From Bacteroidales bacterium (GTDB taxonomy: Bacteria > Bacteroidota > Bacteroidia > Bacteroidales > UBA7960): a stretch of 8,874 nt of DNA. The stretch covers positions 1 through 8,874 of the forward strand of contig PWGY01000170.1 of the NCBI GenBank assembly GCA_003554665.1, given 5' to 3'. Below the pieces are notes generated by a model. It searched no databases. It was not told the origin of the DNA and saw only the letters and a program-made list of their open reading frames with translations. A program made the position numbers and the translations under genes. Shown here one piece after another: positions 1-7,664 of the stretch. Positions within the stretch are counted from its first letter, which is position 1, and each line of letters begins with the position of its first letter.

Positions 1-28
1 ACAAAATCCAACCTTTCATAGTTTTTTG

Positions 29-36
29 TAATTTTG
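29..36 (+). promoter_or_regulatory. Bacteroidota -7 promoter element, proS
   Basis: TAATTTTG matches the TAnnTTTG element recognised by the Bacteroidota primary sigma factor. It would place the transcript start near position 43, about 44 nt before the proS ATG. No convincing -33 TTTG is seen at the usual spacing, so the call rests on the -7 box and its intergenic position. The proS start has no well-placed Shine-Dalgarno: AAGGA lies one base from the ATG, which is too close. Confidence 0.5.
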
Positions 37-86
37 CCCGGTTAACTCACTTAGTTTAAGCACAAATATTATACCAAAACAAGGAC

Positions 87-1562
87 ATGGCAAAGGCATT
101 TTCCACCAGGGCAGAGAACTACTCAAAATGGTACAACGACATTGTTCAGCATGCAGGTCTGGCTGAAAATTCCGCAGTCAGAGGCTGTATGGTGATCAAG
201 CCTTACGGCTATGCCATTTGGGAGAAAATGCAGGCGGGGCTGGACAAGATGTTCAAGGATACCGGGCATTCCAACGCTTACTTCCCGTTGTTTATTCCCA
301 AATCGTTTTTCAGCAGGGAGGCCGACCATGTGGAAGGGTTTGCAAAGGAGTGTGCTGTGGTCACCCATTATCGCCTTAAGGAAGATGAAGAGGGCGGTGG
401 AATTGTTGTGGACGATGACGCCAGACTCGAAGAAGAGCTGGTGGTTCGCCCCACCTCGGAAACCATTATCTGGGATACCTACCGCCAGTGGGTGCAGTCG
501 TACCGGGATCTGCCTATCCTGGTCAATCAATGGGCCAATGTGGTGCGCTGGGAAATGCGTACCAGGATGTTCTTGCGTACGGCTGAGTTTTTGTGGCAGG
601 AAGGGCATACCGCCCATGCCACCAGGGAAGAAGCCCTGGAAGAAACCTACCAGATGCTGGATGTATATGCTGATTTTGCGGAAAACCACATGGCCATCCC
701 GGTTCTCAAAGGGATCAAGTCAGCCAGTGAACGTTTTGCCGGTGCAGAAGAGACGTTCTGTATTGAAGCTCTGATGCAGGATGGAAAGGCTTTGCAAGCC
801 GGTACTTCCCATTTCCTCGGACAGAATTTTGCCAAGGCCTTTGATGTGAAGTTCGCCAGCAAAACCGGTCAGCTTGAATATGTATGGGCCACATCCTGGG
901 GTGTGTCCACACGTCTGGTCGGAGCTTTGATTATGGCGCATTCTGATGACCGCGGGTTGGTACTTCCTCCCAAACTTGCTCCCATCCAAACGGTTATTGT
1001 GCCCATCTACAAGAATGATGAACAATACAAGCTGGTTTGCGAAAAAGCCGCGGAGATCAAAAAAGAGCTGGAGCAGTTCGGGATTCAGGTAAAACTGGAC
1101 GACAGAGACACCCATAAACCCGGCTGGAAATTCAGTGAATATGAATATAAAGGGGTTCCGGTGCGTATTGCCATTGGCCCCCGTGATGTGGAAAAGGGTA
1201 CCGTGGAACTGGCCCGCAGGGATACCCTTGAAAAGGAAATTGTGCCGGCGGACAACCTTGGGGAAAAGGTTCAGGGATTGCTTGAAACAATTCAAAAAGC
1301 GCTATATGAGAAGGCTCTTGAATTTCGTGAGGCCAATACCAGGAAAGTGGATAGCTGGGAAGAGTTCAGGCAGGTACTGGATGATAAGGGAGGCTTTTTG
1401 CTTGCACACTGGGATGGAACCCCGGAAACAGAACAGCGGATTAAAGAGGAAACCAAAGCCACCATCCGCTGTATCCCACTTGAAAGGGCCGGAGAAGAGG
1501 GTAAATGTGTGTACTCGGGGAAGCCTTCACCGGGCCGGGTTGTGTTTGCCCGGGCATACTGA
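87..1562 (+). CDS. proS: Proline--tRNA ligase, archaeal/eukaryotic-type
   Basis: Cytoplasmic class II aminoacyl-tRNA synthetase that charges tRNA-Pro with proline. The 491-residue length and the absence of the ~180-residue editing insertion between motifs 2 and 3 mark the short ProS type 3 form. Visible blocks: motif 1 region around residues 38-71 ([11 protein letters not shown]), RPTSETI at 121-127, motif 2 around 150-173 ([10 protein letters not shown]...QEGHTAH), the proline pocket [12 protein letters not shown] at 237-248, and motif 3 at 279-299 ([17 protein letters not shown]). The anticodon-binding domain runs from about 301 to 405 ([16 protein letters not shown]). The C-terminal domain ends in the family's conserved terminal Tyr (RVVFARAY). 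Of the four zinc-binding cysteines known in the Thermus enzyme, only C474 appears to remain. It starts at the first ATG, and [20 protein letters not shown] is a normal N-terminus for the family. The next gene on the same strand begins 62 bp downstream. Confidence 0.97.
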   Translation: MAKAFSTRAENYSKWYNDIVQHAGLAENSAVRGCMVIKPYGYAIWEKMQAGLDKMFKDTGHSNAYFPLFIPKSFFSREADHVEGFAKECAVVTHYRLKEDEEGGGIVVDDDARLEEELVVRPTSETIIWDTYRQWVQSYRDLPILVNQWANVVRWEMRTRMFLRTAEFLWQEGHTAHATREEALEETYQMLDVYADFAENHMAIPVLKGIKSASERFAGAEETFCIEALMQDGKALQAGTSHFLGQNFAKAFDVKFASKTGQLEYVWATSWGVSTRLVGALIMAHSDDRGLVLPPKLAPIQTVIVPIYKNDEQYKLVCEKAAEIKKELEQFGIQVKLDDRDTHKPGWKFSEYEYKGVPVRIAIGPRDVEKGTVELARRDTLEKEIVPADNLGEKVQGLLETIQKALYEKALEFREANTRKVDSWEEFRQVLDDKGGFLLAHWDGTPETEQRIKEETKATIRCIPLERAGEEGKCVYSGKPSPGRVVFARAY

Positions 1563-1606
1563 ATTGGCTTGCTTTTTGTTGCAAAACTTTTTGCTATATT
1601 CCGTTG

Positions 1607-1614
1607 TATTTTTA
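1607..1614 (+). promoter_or_regulatory. Weak candidate -7 element, SPOR gene
   Basis: TATTTTTA matches TAnnTTTG at 5 of the 6 fixed positions (final G missing). It would start transcription only a few bases before the ATG at 1625, giving a nearly leaderless message. The gene could equally be read through from proS, since no terminator is visible in the 62 bp between them. Confidence 0.22.
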
Positions 1615-1624
1615 ACTTTATCAG

Positions 1625-2182
1625 ATGATGTCAATCCCCGTACGTATAATTTTTCTGTTGTCAGTTGTCCTGTTACTGTTTTATCCGGCCGATATGCAGT
1701 CTGGGGAACCCGCCGGGTCAGGTACTGCCGGGCAGATGCCGGATACCCTGACGCAAGATACCCTTACACATGATACCCTGATGCAAGACACCCTGACGAC
1801 GGATACCATGGTTATTGATGATTTTTCTGAACATCACCCCCTTGAATGGGATGATGTGAAACAGGATCCCAGAACAGCCTACCTGTTAAGGGCACACCGT
1901 GAGGCAGTTGACCGGCAATTGGGTATTCCGGGCTTCAGAATTCATCTGTATATGGATTCAGGGAACCGGGCAAGGCTGAATACACAGCGTGAACAGGCCG
2001 ATTTTGAAGAAGAATATCCGGATATTCCGTCTTATATACTTTACGAAGAGCCCTACTTCAAATTAAGGGTTGGTGACTTTCGTACACGACTGGATGCCCG
2101 GAGATTCCTTGAAAAGATCAGGGATGATTATTCCTCCGCCTATATCGTGGTGGATCTGATTAATTTTCCGCAAATAGACTAA
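1625..2182 (+). CDS. Secreted SPOR-domain protein with DTL-type pentapeptide repeats
   Basis: A 185-residue exported protein. Residues 7-20 form a positively charged, then hydrophobic signal peptide (R7, then IIFLLSVVLLLFY). No lipobox Cys follows, so it is probably soluble in the periplasm or cleaved by signal peptidase I. Residues 40-64 are five tandem pentapeptides (DTLTQ, DTLTH, DTLMQ, DTLTT, DTMVI), giving a low-complexity linker. Residues about 103-178 form a SPOR-like domain (GFRIHLYMDSGN...YFKLRVGDFRTRLDARRFL). SPOR domains in known proteins bind denuded glycan strands of peptidoglycan, often at the division septum; that role is inferred here. Two adjacent ATGs (1625, 1628) could both serve as start. 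The gene ends inside the 3' end of the convergent aldolase gene. Confidence 0.85.
   Translation: MMSIPVRIIFLLSVVLLLFYPADMQSGEPAGSGTAGQMPDTLTQDTLTHDTLMQDTLTTDTMVIDDFSEHHPLEWDDVKQDPRTAYLLRAHREAVDRQLGIPGFRIHLYMDSGNRARLNTQREQADFEEEYPDIPSYILYEEPYFKLRVGDFRTRLDARRFLEKIRDDYSSAYIVVDLINFPQID
1742..1816 (+). repeat. 15-bp tandem repeat, five copies, in-frame
   Basis: Five direct 15-bp units begin GATACCCTG or a close variant (GACACCCTG, GATACCATG) and encode DTL/DTM-xx pentapeptides. The copies differ at several bases, so the array is not freshly expanded. Because 15 is a multiple of 3, copy-number changes would alter linker length without a frameshift. Confidence 0.9.
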
Positions 2183-3258
2183 TTCCTGTCGGCTGCATTC
2201 AGGTCTTCATAGGCAGTTTTCAGTCGATCACGCATACTTTCTTCCCCTTTCCGGAGCCACTTTCTCGGGTCATAATATTTCTTATTTGGCTTGTCCGGGC
2301 CCTCAGGGTTTCCGATCTGCCCCTGCAGATAGCCTTCATTATTCCGGTAGAAATCTTTTATGCCGGCCCAGAAAGCCCATTGGGTGTCGGTGTCAATGTT
2401 CATTTTGATCACCCCATAAGAAATCGCTTCCCGGATCTCTTCCTGGCTTGAACCACTTCCGCCGTGGAACACAAAGCTGACAGGTTTAGGCCCTGTGCCA
2501 AAAGTTTTTTCAATGTGTGACTGGGAATTCTTCAGGATAATGGGCTGAAGTTGCACATTTCCCGGCTTGTATACGCCGTGTACATTTCCGAATGCTGCGG
2601 CAATGGTAAATCGCGGGGAAACTTCGCTGAGTTTCTGATACATTTCGGCAACTTCCTCGGGTTGTGTGTATAATTTTGAACTGTCGATGTCAGAATGATC
2701 CACCCCGTCTTCTTCTCCACCTGTAACGCCAAGCTCAACTTCCAGTGTCATCCCCATTTTGCTCATTCTTTGCAGGTACCGGCGGCTGATCTCAATGTTT
2801 TCTTCGAGGGGTTCTTCAGACAGATCCAGCATATGCGAGCTGAATAGCGGTTTGCCGGTGGCTTTATAGTGTTCTTCGCTTGCATCGAGTAATCCGTCAA
2901 TCCAGGGGAGCAGTTTTTTGGCCGCGTGGTCGGTATGCAGGATAACCCTTACGCCGTAGGCTTTTGCCATCATATGAATGTGTTTGGCACCTGACACTGC
3001 ACCTGCTACTGCTGCTTCCTGGTTGTCATTCGGCAGGGAATTGCCTGCAAAGAACCTGGCACCTCCGTTGGAGAACTGAATGACAACCGGTGAGTTGACC
3101 TCCCGGGCTGCTTCCAATGTTGCATTCACTGAGTTTGTACCAACAACGTTGATCGCCGGCAAAGCAAAATTGTGCTCTTTGGCAATTCTGAATACTTCCT
3201 GTACCTCATCTCCGGTCAATACCCCTGGTTCAAGGTGCTTCATTAAATTAGCTGTCAT
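2179..3258 (-). CDS. fbaA: Class II fructose-bisphosphate aldolase
   Basis: Cytoplasmic zinc-dependent aldolase that interconverts fructose 1,6-bisphosphate with glyceraldehyde 3-phosphate and dihydroxyacetone phosphate in glycolysis and gluconeogenesis. Its 359 residues equal the length of the E. coli class IIA enzyme, and the sequence aligns along nearly its whole length. Active-site elements: catalytic D110 and zinc ligand H111 (ILHTDHAAKK), E175 (TLEVELG), the GGEE pair E182-E183, zinc ligand H227 (GNVHGVYKPGN), H265 with the phosphate-binding loop FHGGSGS, and NIDTDTQWA at 287-295. It starts at the ATG at 3258, with a modest AGGA 5 nt upstream (3264-3267, minus strand). It is divergent from the glycosyltransferase and convergent with the SPOR gene, whose stop codon it overlaps, so it is probably monocistronic. 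Confidence 0.97.
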   Translation of the reverse strand: MTANLMKHLEPGVLTGDEVQEVFRIAKEHNFALPAINVVGTNSVNATLEAAREVNSPVVIQFSNGGARFFAGNSLPNDNQEAAVAGAVSGAKHIHMMAKAYGVRVILHTDHAAKKLLPWIDGLLDASEEHYKATGKPLFSSHMLDLSEEPLEENIEISRRYLQRMSKMGMTLEVELGVTGGEEDGVDHSDIDSSKLYTQPEEVAEMYQKLSEVSPRFTIAAAFGNVHGVYKPGNVQLQPIILKNSQSHIEKTFGTGPKPVSFVFHGGSGSSQEEIREAISYGVIKMNIDTDTQWAFWAGIKDFYRNNEGYLQGQIGNPEGPDKPNKKYYDPRKWLRKGEESMRDRLKTAYEDLNAADRN

Positions 3259-3263
3259 TTATT

Positions 3264-3267
3264 TCCT
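3264..3267 (-). promoter_or_regulatory. Possible Shine-Dalgarno, fbaA
   Basis: AGGA on the minus strand lies 5 nt before the fbaA ATG. It is short but well placed, and supports the chosen start. Confidence 0.4.
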
Positions 3268-3298
3268 GTTTTATGAGTTGTAAATCGATTTGGCTATC

Positions 3299-3306
3299 CA
3301 AAATTA
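3299..3306 (-). promoter_or_regulatory. -7 promoter element, fbaA
   Basis: TAATTTTG on the minus strand is an exact TAnnTTTG match, 41 bp from the fbaA ATG. It lies 13 bp from an identical element pointing the other way (3320-3327). No clear -33 element is seen at normal spacing. Confidence 0.55.
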
Positions 3307-3319
3307 ACAAATAAAACCA

Positions 3320-3327
3320 TAATTTTG
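3320..3327 (+). promoter_or_regulatory. -7 promoter element, glycosyltransferase gene
   Basis: TAATTTTG matches TAnnTTTG exactly. Transcription would begin near 3334. This element covers the first possible in-frame TTG codon (3325-3327) of the downstream reading frame, so that codon would be upstream of the transcript and not a usable start. A TTTG at 3289-3292 is too far away (27 bp) to be a standard -33 box. Confidence 0.5.
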
Positions 3328-3370
3328 CTTCTTGATTTGAGTAAGCCGGATGGCCCAGGTTTCCTAATTA

Positions 3371-3400
3371 ATGATTTTAAACCAAGAATTTCTGTTTTGA
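3371..3400 (+). CDS. Candidate 9-residue upstream ORF (MILNQEFLF)
   Basis: A short ATG-initiated ORF in the leader of the glycosyltransferase gene, about 37 nt after the inferred transcript start. Its TGA stop (3398-3400) overlaps the probable TTG start of the glycosyltransferase (3397-3399) as TTGA, the same geometry as the common ATGA coupling junction. There is no other ATG between promoter and gene. The peptide has no recognisable motif. Its role in coupling or attenuating translation is inference, and it could be chance. Confidence 0.3.
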   Translation: MILNQEFLF

Positions 3401-4524
3401 AAATTGCAGTAAACACCCGTTTGCTTTTACCAGGAAAACTTGAAGGAATAGGGTGGTTTGCCTATCAGAGCCTGAAGAGAATTGTCAGGTCCCATCCTGA
3501 AGCTGACTTTCATTTTCTGTTTGACAGGCCATATAGCAACGAATTTATTTTTGCCCCAAACGTGAACCCGGTTCGTTTGTTTCCTCCGGCCAGGCATCCT
3601 TTTCTGTATTATTGTTATTTTGAACAATCTATTACCCGCTATCTGGACAAAACGAGCCCGGATCTTTTTTTGTCTCCTGACGGGTTTTTATCAACCCGTT
3701 ACCGGGGAAAACAGCTTCCTGTGTTTCACGACCTGAACTTTATGCATTTTCCCCATTTTCTTCCCTTGCTGACCAGGAAGTATTACCTGCATTATTTCCC
3801 AAAATATGCCGGTAAAGCTTACCGGATCGCTACTGTTTCTGAATACTCAAAGACAGATATTGCCCGGACTTTCAGTTATCCGGAAGAAAAGGTGGATGTT
3901 GTGTATAATGGCGTAAATCAGGGTTTTGCGCCTGTCAGTGAATCAGTGGCCCGGGCTACCAGGCAAGAGTTTACCAGCGGACGGCCCTATTTTGTATATA
4001 TCGGATCTTTGCATAAAAGGAAGAATATCGTCAATATGCTGCGTGCTTTTGATGCTTTTCGTAAAGATGACCATGAACAACACAAGCTTTTGATTATCGG
4101 AGCACCCATGTTCGGATCAGGCGATATACGAAAGGCATTTGCTTCCATGGTGCACAAGAATGATGTGCTGATCATTGGCAGGCAATACGGAGAGGTGTTG
4201 TGCAGGCTTGTTGGCTCCGCACGGGCTCTTTTACTTGTTTCTCATTTTGAGGGGTTTGGTATTCCGATTATTGAGGCCATGCAGAGTGAGGTGCCGGTAA
4301 TAACCTCTGATGTGGCAAGCATGCCGGAGGTTGCCGGTGATGCGGCACTGTTTGCCTCTCCCGGCTCAATTGATCAGATAGTTGATGCCATGCGGCGCAT
4401 TGTCAGTGATGACAAATTGCGTGAGGAACTCATCCGGAAAGGGCGACAACAAAGATTACGCTTTTCCTGGGATAAAACCTCGGAACGGCTATGGCACAGC
4501 ATGGAGAAATGCATTTCTGGCTGA
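3397..4524 (+). CDS. GT4-family glycosyltransferase
   Basis: Predicted cytoplasmic or membrane-associated retaining sugar transferase with a GT-B fold, probably acting on a cell-surface polysaccharide or lipid-linked glycan; donor and acceptor cannot be read from the sequence. The reading frame is open from TTG 3325 (399 residues), but I place the start at TTG 3397 (375 residues). The protein then begins with the family-typical beta strand KIAVNTRLLLPG and loop LEGIGWF, and the 3325 codon lies inside the promoter -7 box. No in-frame ATG exists nearby. The C-terminal Rossmann half begins around YFVYIGSLHKRKNI and contains the E-x7-E nucleotide-sugar motif in EGFGIPIIEAM, followed by PVITSDVASMPEVAGDAALF, the usual donor-site region. 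There are no transmembrane segments. It stands alone between the aldolase and asnS and is not in a visible polysaccharide cluster. Confidence 0.88.
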   Translation: MKIAVNTRLLLPGKLEGIGWFAYQSLKRIVRSHPEADFHFLFDRPYSNEFIFAPNVNPVRLFPPARHPFLYYCYFEQSITRYLDKTSPDLFLSPDGFLSTRYRGKQLPVFHDLNFMHFPHFLPLLTRKYYLHYFPKYAGKAYRIATVSEYSKTDIARTFSYPEEKVDVVYNGVNQGFAPVSESVARATRQEFTSGRPYFVYIGSLHKRKNIVNMLRAFDAFRKDDHEQHKLLIIGAPMFGSGDIRKAFASMVHKNDVLIIGRQYGEVLCRLVGSARALLLVSHFEGFGIPIIEAMQSEVPVITSDVASMPEVAGDAALFASPGSIDQIVDAMRRIVSDDKLREELIRKGRQQRLRFSWDKTSERLWHSMEKCISG

Positions 4525-4545
4525 CCTCAGTTAAAAAATTGGTTG

Positions 4546-4553
4546 TATTTTTG
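4546..4553 (+). promoter_or_regulatory. -7 promoter element, asnS
   Basis: TATTTTTG is an exact TAnnTTTG match in the 61-bp gap between the glycosyltransferase stop and the asnS ATG. The transcript would start near 4560, with an A/T-rich leader of about 26 nt lacking a Shine-Dalgarno. No -33 box is clear. Confidence 0.5.
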
Positions 4554-4585
4554 GAGTTTAATAAACACATATTATTCGTTGTATT

Positions 4586-5995
4586 ATGATTCGTCTACAG
4601 AGGCAAAGAGTATTCGATCTGCTGAAAAAAGACAGCAGCCACTTGCTGAACAAGGAGATCAATGTCAAAGGCTGGGTGCGTACCCGCCGCGGAAATAAAA
4701 ATGTGGCTTTCATTGCCCTGAACGACGGTTCCATTATTCATAACCTCCAGATTGTGGTTGATGTCAAAGCCTTTCCGGATGAAGAATTATTGCGCAAGAT
4801 CACTACAGGTGCATGTATATCTGTAAACGGCAAGTTGGTTCAGTCGCAGGGTAAGGGACAGGCTGTGGAGGTTCAGGCATCTGAGATCCATCTTTACGGA
4901 ACGGCTGATCCCGAAAAGTACCCTTTACAGAAAAAGGGGCATACCCTGGAGTTTCTCCGGGAGATTGCGCATTTGCGGCCCCGAACCAATACATTCGGTG
5001 CTGTATTTCGTATCCGGCATGCCCTTTCTTTTGCCATTCACCGCTTTTTTAATGAAAACGGGTTCTTTTATTTGCATACACCCATTATTACAGGCTCTGA
5101 TGCGGAGGGTGCCGGTGCAATGTTCCGGGTCACCACACTGGATATGCAAAATATTCCCCTGGATGAGGATGGGAAAGTGGATTACAGCCAGGATTTTTTC
5201 GGCAAAGAGACCAATCTGACCGTGTCGGGTCAGCTTGAAGGTGAACTGGGAGCACTTGCCCTGTCCAATATTTATACTTTCGGACCCACTTTTCGGGCGG
5301 AAAACTCAAATACTTCCAGGCACCTGTCGGAGTTTTGGATGATCGAACCTGAAATGGCTTTCTATGACATTCATGACAACATGGATCTTGCTGAGTCTTT
5401 TCTGAGGTATCTGATCCGTTACCTCCTTGATTACTGCGAAGATGACCTGGCTTTTCTTGAAAAAATGTACGATAAGGACCTCACCAAACGGCTCCGGATG
5501 ATTATTGACAATCAGTTTGAGCGCATTACCTATACGGATGCGATCGAGATCCTGGAAAACGCTGACCGGAGTTTTGAATACCCGGTTAAGTGGGGGGTTG
5601 ACCTGCAGGCAGAACATGAACGCTACCTCGTGGAGCAGGAGTTTAAGCGCCCGGTGATCATTACTGACTATCCGAAGAGCATTAAGGCGTTCTACATGAA
5701 ACTCAATGATGATGGGAAAACTGTGCGTGCCATGGACGTTCTTTTCCCGAAGATCGGAGAGATTGTGGGTGGATCGCAGCGTGAGGAAAATTACGATAAG
5801 CTCTGCGGTCGCGTAAAAGAAATGGGAATTCATGAAGAGGATGTGTGGTGGTACCTTGAAACACGTAAGTTCGGTACAGCCCCGCATAGCGGGTTCGGGC
5901 TGGGCTTTGAGCGTCTGATGCTTTTTGTAACCGGCATGGGAAACATTCGTGATGTGATTCCGTTTCCCAGGGCCCCCCAGAATGCTGAATTCTGA
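4586..5995 (+). CDS. asnS: Asparagine--tRNA ligase
   Basis: Cytoplasmic class IIb synthetase that charges tRNA-Asn with asparagine. Its presence suggests direct Asn-tRNA formation rather than sole reliance on the amidotransferase route. The 469 residues match the bacterial family. The N-terminal OB-fold anticodon-binding domain spans about 24-108 ([19 protein letters not shown]...DGS). The catalytic domain includes the motif 1 area at about 141-170 ([24 protein letters not shown]), the substrate-loop block [17 protein letters not shown] at 204-220, motif 2 at 231-257 ([20 protein letters not shown]), and motif 3 at 436-446 ([11 protein letters not shown]). The C-terminus [16 protein letters not shown] is typical. 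The AsnRS-type block distinguishes it from AspRS, which carries an extra GAD domain that is absent here. It ends about 70 bp before a strong terminator. Confidence 0.97.
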   Translation: MIRLQRQRVFDLLKKDSSHLLNKEINVKGWVRTRRGNKNVAFIALNDGSIIHNLQIVVDVKAFPDEELLRKITTGACISVNGKLVQSQGKGQAVEVQASEIHLYGTADPEKYPLQKKGHTLEFLREIAHLRPRTNTFGAVFRIRHALSFAIHRFFNENGFFYLHTPIITGSDAEGAGAMFRVTTLDMQNIPLDEDGKVDYSQDFFGKETNLTVSGQLEGELGALALSNIYTFGPTFRAENSNTSRHLSEFWMIEPEMAFYDIHDNMDLAESFLRYLIRYLLDYCEDDLAFLEKMYDKDLTKRLRMIIDNQFERITYTDAIEILENADRSFEYPVKWGVDLQAEHERYLVEQEFKRPVIITDYPKSIKAFYMKLNDDGKTVRAMDVLFPKIGEIVGGSQREENYDKLCGRVKEMGIHEEDVWWYLETRKFGTAPHSGFGLGFERLMLFVTGMGNIRDVIPFPRAPQNAEF

Positions 5996-6065
5996 TGTAA
6001 TTATTTCGGACTGATTTCCCGCAATGCCATCAGGGCTATGACTTGCCGTTTCGGGAATTTCCTCT

Positions 6066-6103
6066 CCTGAAAGCATGGATGGTTTCTTTCAGGGTTTTTT
6101 TTT
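6066..6103 (+). terminator. Rho-independent terminator of asnS
   Basis: A perfect 8-bp inverted repeat, CCTGAAAG (6066-6073) and CTTTCAGG (6086-6093), encloses a 12-nt loop. It is followed by one G and a run of nine T (6095-6103), the classic intrinsic terminator layout. It lies 71 bp after the asnS stop. Its T-tract shares its last base with the following -7 promoter element. Confidence 0.85.
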
Positions 6104-6110
6104 AAATTTG
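6103..6110 (+). promoter_or_regulatory. -7 promoter element, rpoN
   Basis: TAAATTTG matches TAnnTTTG exactly and starts on the last T of the asnS terminator tract. The transcript would begin near 6117, giving a leader of about 55 nt before the rpoN ATG at 6172. An imperfect -33-like TTTC at 6083-6086 is 16 bp away, inside the terminator hairpin loop. Confidence 0.5.
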
Positions 6111-6171
6111 AGAGGAAATGATGGGTTGTTTACCGTCAGGGGTTTAATAATTTTTATAACTGTTTAATCGC

Positions 6172-7662
6172 ATGTTAAAACAAAGTCTCCAACAGAAGTT
6201 TCTCCAGAAGCTGTCGCCACAGCAGATTCAGTTGATGAAACTGTTGCAGGTGCCTGCACTTTTACTGGATCAGCGGATTAAGCAGGAAATTGAGGAAAAT
6301 CCAGCCCTTGAAGAAGGAGATGAGCATTATGATGAAATGGAGACGCAGTCGGATGATGAGTACGAAAGTGCCATGGATACGGGAGAAGATGTTGAAAGTG
6401 AAGATGTTGAGCAAAGTCCTGACGATGAATTTGATTTTGAAGACTATATAGAAGACGATGAAATACCGGATTACCGGCTTTCAGTCAATAACACAGCTGC
6501 AGATGATGAAGTAAAAGAAGTTCCCTCTGTTTCTTCCACCAGTCCGCAGGAAGCCCTTTTGACCCAGCTTGGATTGAGGGATATGTCGGACCGGGAGTAC
6601 CTGATTGCCACCCACATTATCGGAAACATTGATGAGTCAGGCTACTTGCAAAGGGATATTCATTCTTTGATTGATGATCTGGCTTTCAATCAGAATATCG
6701 ACACTGATTTTGCTGAGGTTCTGGGTTTGCTCAGGGTGATTCAGGGTTTTGATCCACCCGGTGTCGGGGCCCGGGACCTCCAGGAATGTCTTTTGCTGCA
6801 GGTCAGGAGAAAAGAACCTAAAACAAAGCCCATTGAGCATGCGACCATTATCCTTGAAAAAAACTTCAATGATTTTACCCGGAAACATTATGAAAAGATA
6901 CTTAAGAAGCATGGCCTTACCAACGAGGAGCTGAAAGCGGCCATTGATGAAATATTAAAGCTAAACCCCAAGCCAGGCAACTCCTTGCAGGAATCGGGCA
7001 AAGCTGCACAGTATGTGGTGCCCGATTTTATCCTAAACCATAACGACGGGGAACTGGAGTTGAGCCTGAATTCATACAACACACCTGATCTTCGCATCAA
7101 CCGGACTTATTCGGAAATGTTTCAGGCCATGGCAGAATCGCGCGGCAAGATGGACAAAAGACAAAAGGAAACATTGAATTTTGTCAAGCAAAAGCTGGAC
7201 AGTGCCCGGTGGTTCATTGATGCGATCAGACAGCGGCAAAACACCCTGATGCTTACCATGCATGCCATATTGGAATTCCAGAAGGAGTATTTTCTGACCG
7301 GAGACGAGACCAAACTCCGCCCCATGATCCTGAAGGACATTGCCGATATGGTTCAACTTGATATTTCAACCATTTCACGGGTGGCCAACAGTAAATATGT
7401 TCAAACCCCATTCGGGACTTTTCTGCTGAAAGATTTTTTCTCTGAATCACTGCAAACTGATAAAGGAGAAGAGGTTTCAACGCGGGAGGTTAAAAAAATT
7501 CTTAAGGACTGTATTGAGTCGGAAAACAAAAGCAAGCCCCTGACCGATGATGAGCTTGCCGGTATTTTAAAAGAAAAGGGATATAACATAGCCCGGAGGA
7601 CGGTTGCCAAGTACAGGGAACAACTTGACATTCCTGTGGCCAGGCTGCGAAAGGAGCTTTAG
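6172..7662 (+). CDS. rpoN: RNA polymerase sigma-54 factor
   Basis: Alternative sigma factor that directs core RNA polymerase to -24/-12 promoters and needs an AAA+ enhancer-binding protein to open them. All regions are present in 496 residues. Region I at 1-47 is Gln/Leu-rich (LQQKFLQKLSPQQIQLMKLLQ) and contacts activator. Region II, about 48-115, is very acidic (DDEFDFEDYIEDDE). The core-binding domain is about 125-320 (GFDPPGVGARDLQECLLLQ). The HTH region is at 383-424 (RPMILKDIADMVQLDIS, then SRVANSKYVQTPFG). The RpoN box ARRTVAKYRE, which recognises the -24 element, is at 474-483 near the C-terminus. No activator gene or obvious -24/-12 promoter was seen in the window. It is probably co-transcribed with the PAP2-like gene, which begins 2 bp after its stop. 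Confidence 0.97.
   Translation: MLKQSLQQKFLQKLSPQQIQLMKLLQVPALLLDQRIKQEIEENPALEEGDEHYDEMETQSDDEYESAMDTGEDVESEDVEQSPDDEFDFEDYIEDDEIPDYRLSVNNTAADDEVKEVPSVSSTSPQEALLTQLGLRDMSDREYLIATHIIGNIDESGYLQRDIHSLIDDLAFNQNIDTDFAEVLGLLRVIQGFDPPGVGARDLQECLLLQVRRKEPKTKPIEHATIILEKNFNDFTRKHYEKILKKHGLTNEELKAAIDEILKLNPKPGNSLQESGKAAQYVVPDFILNHNDGELELSLNSYNTPDLRINRTYSEMFQAMAESRGKMDKRQKETLNFVKQKLDSARWFIDAIRQRQNTLMLTMHAILEFQKEYFLTGDETKLRPMILKDIADMVQLDISTISRVANSKYVQTPFGTFLLKDFFSESLQTDKGEEVSTREVKKILKDCIESENKSKPLTDDELAGILKEKGYNIARRTVAKYREQLDIPVARLRKEL
7651..7656 (+). promoter_or_regulatory. Strong Shine-Dalgarno, PAP2-like gene
   Basis: AAGGAG lies inside the last codons of rpoN, with an 8-nt gap to the ATG at 7665. It is the only strong, well-spaced Shine-Dalgarno in the window. 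It selects ATG 7665 (or 7668) as the start and suggests re-initiation or coupling with rpoN translation. Confidence 0.7.
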
Positions 7663-7664
7663 AC

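Noticed and set aside
720..1295. Long minus-strand open frame inside proS.
   Set aside because: It overlaps the catalytic and anticodon-binding domains of a certain gene, with no start signals or family features.
1571..1594. Overlapping palindromes TTTTG..CAAAA and GCAAAACTTTTTGC after proS, considered as a terminator.
   Set aside because: The stems are A/T-only or have loops of 2-3 nt, and no T-tract follows a stable hairpin.
1135..1773. Plus-strand 212-codon frame spanning the proS 3' end and the SPOR 5' end.
   Set aside because: It is out of frame with two well-supported genes, and the translated protein is Arg/Pro-rich with no family resemblance.
2671..2678. TAATTTTG promoter-like element on the plus strand.
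   Set aside because: It is inside fbaA and faces no gene start. A six-position motif is expected a few times by chance in a window of this size.
5306..6076. A 256-codon open frame on the minus strand, antisense to asnS.
   Set aside because: It lies opposite a clearly conserved asnS, and its translation shows no recognisable domain or membrane pattern. It is a codon-bias shadow.
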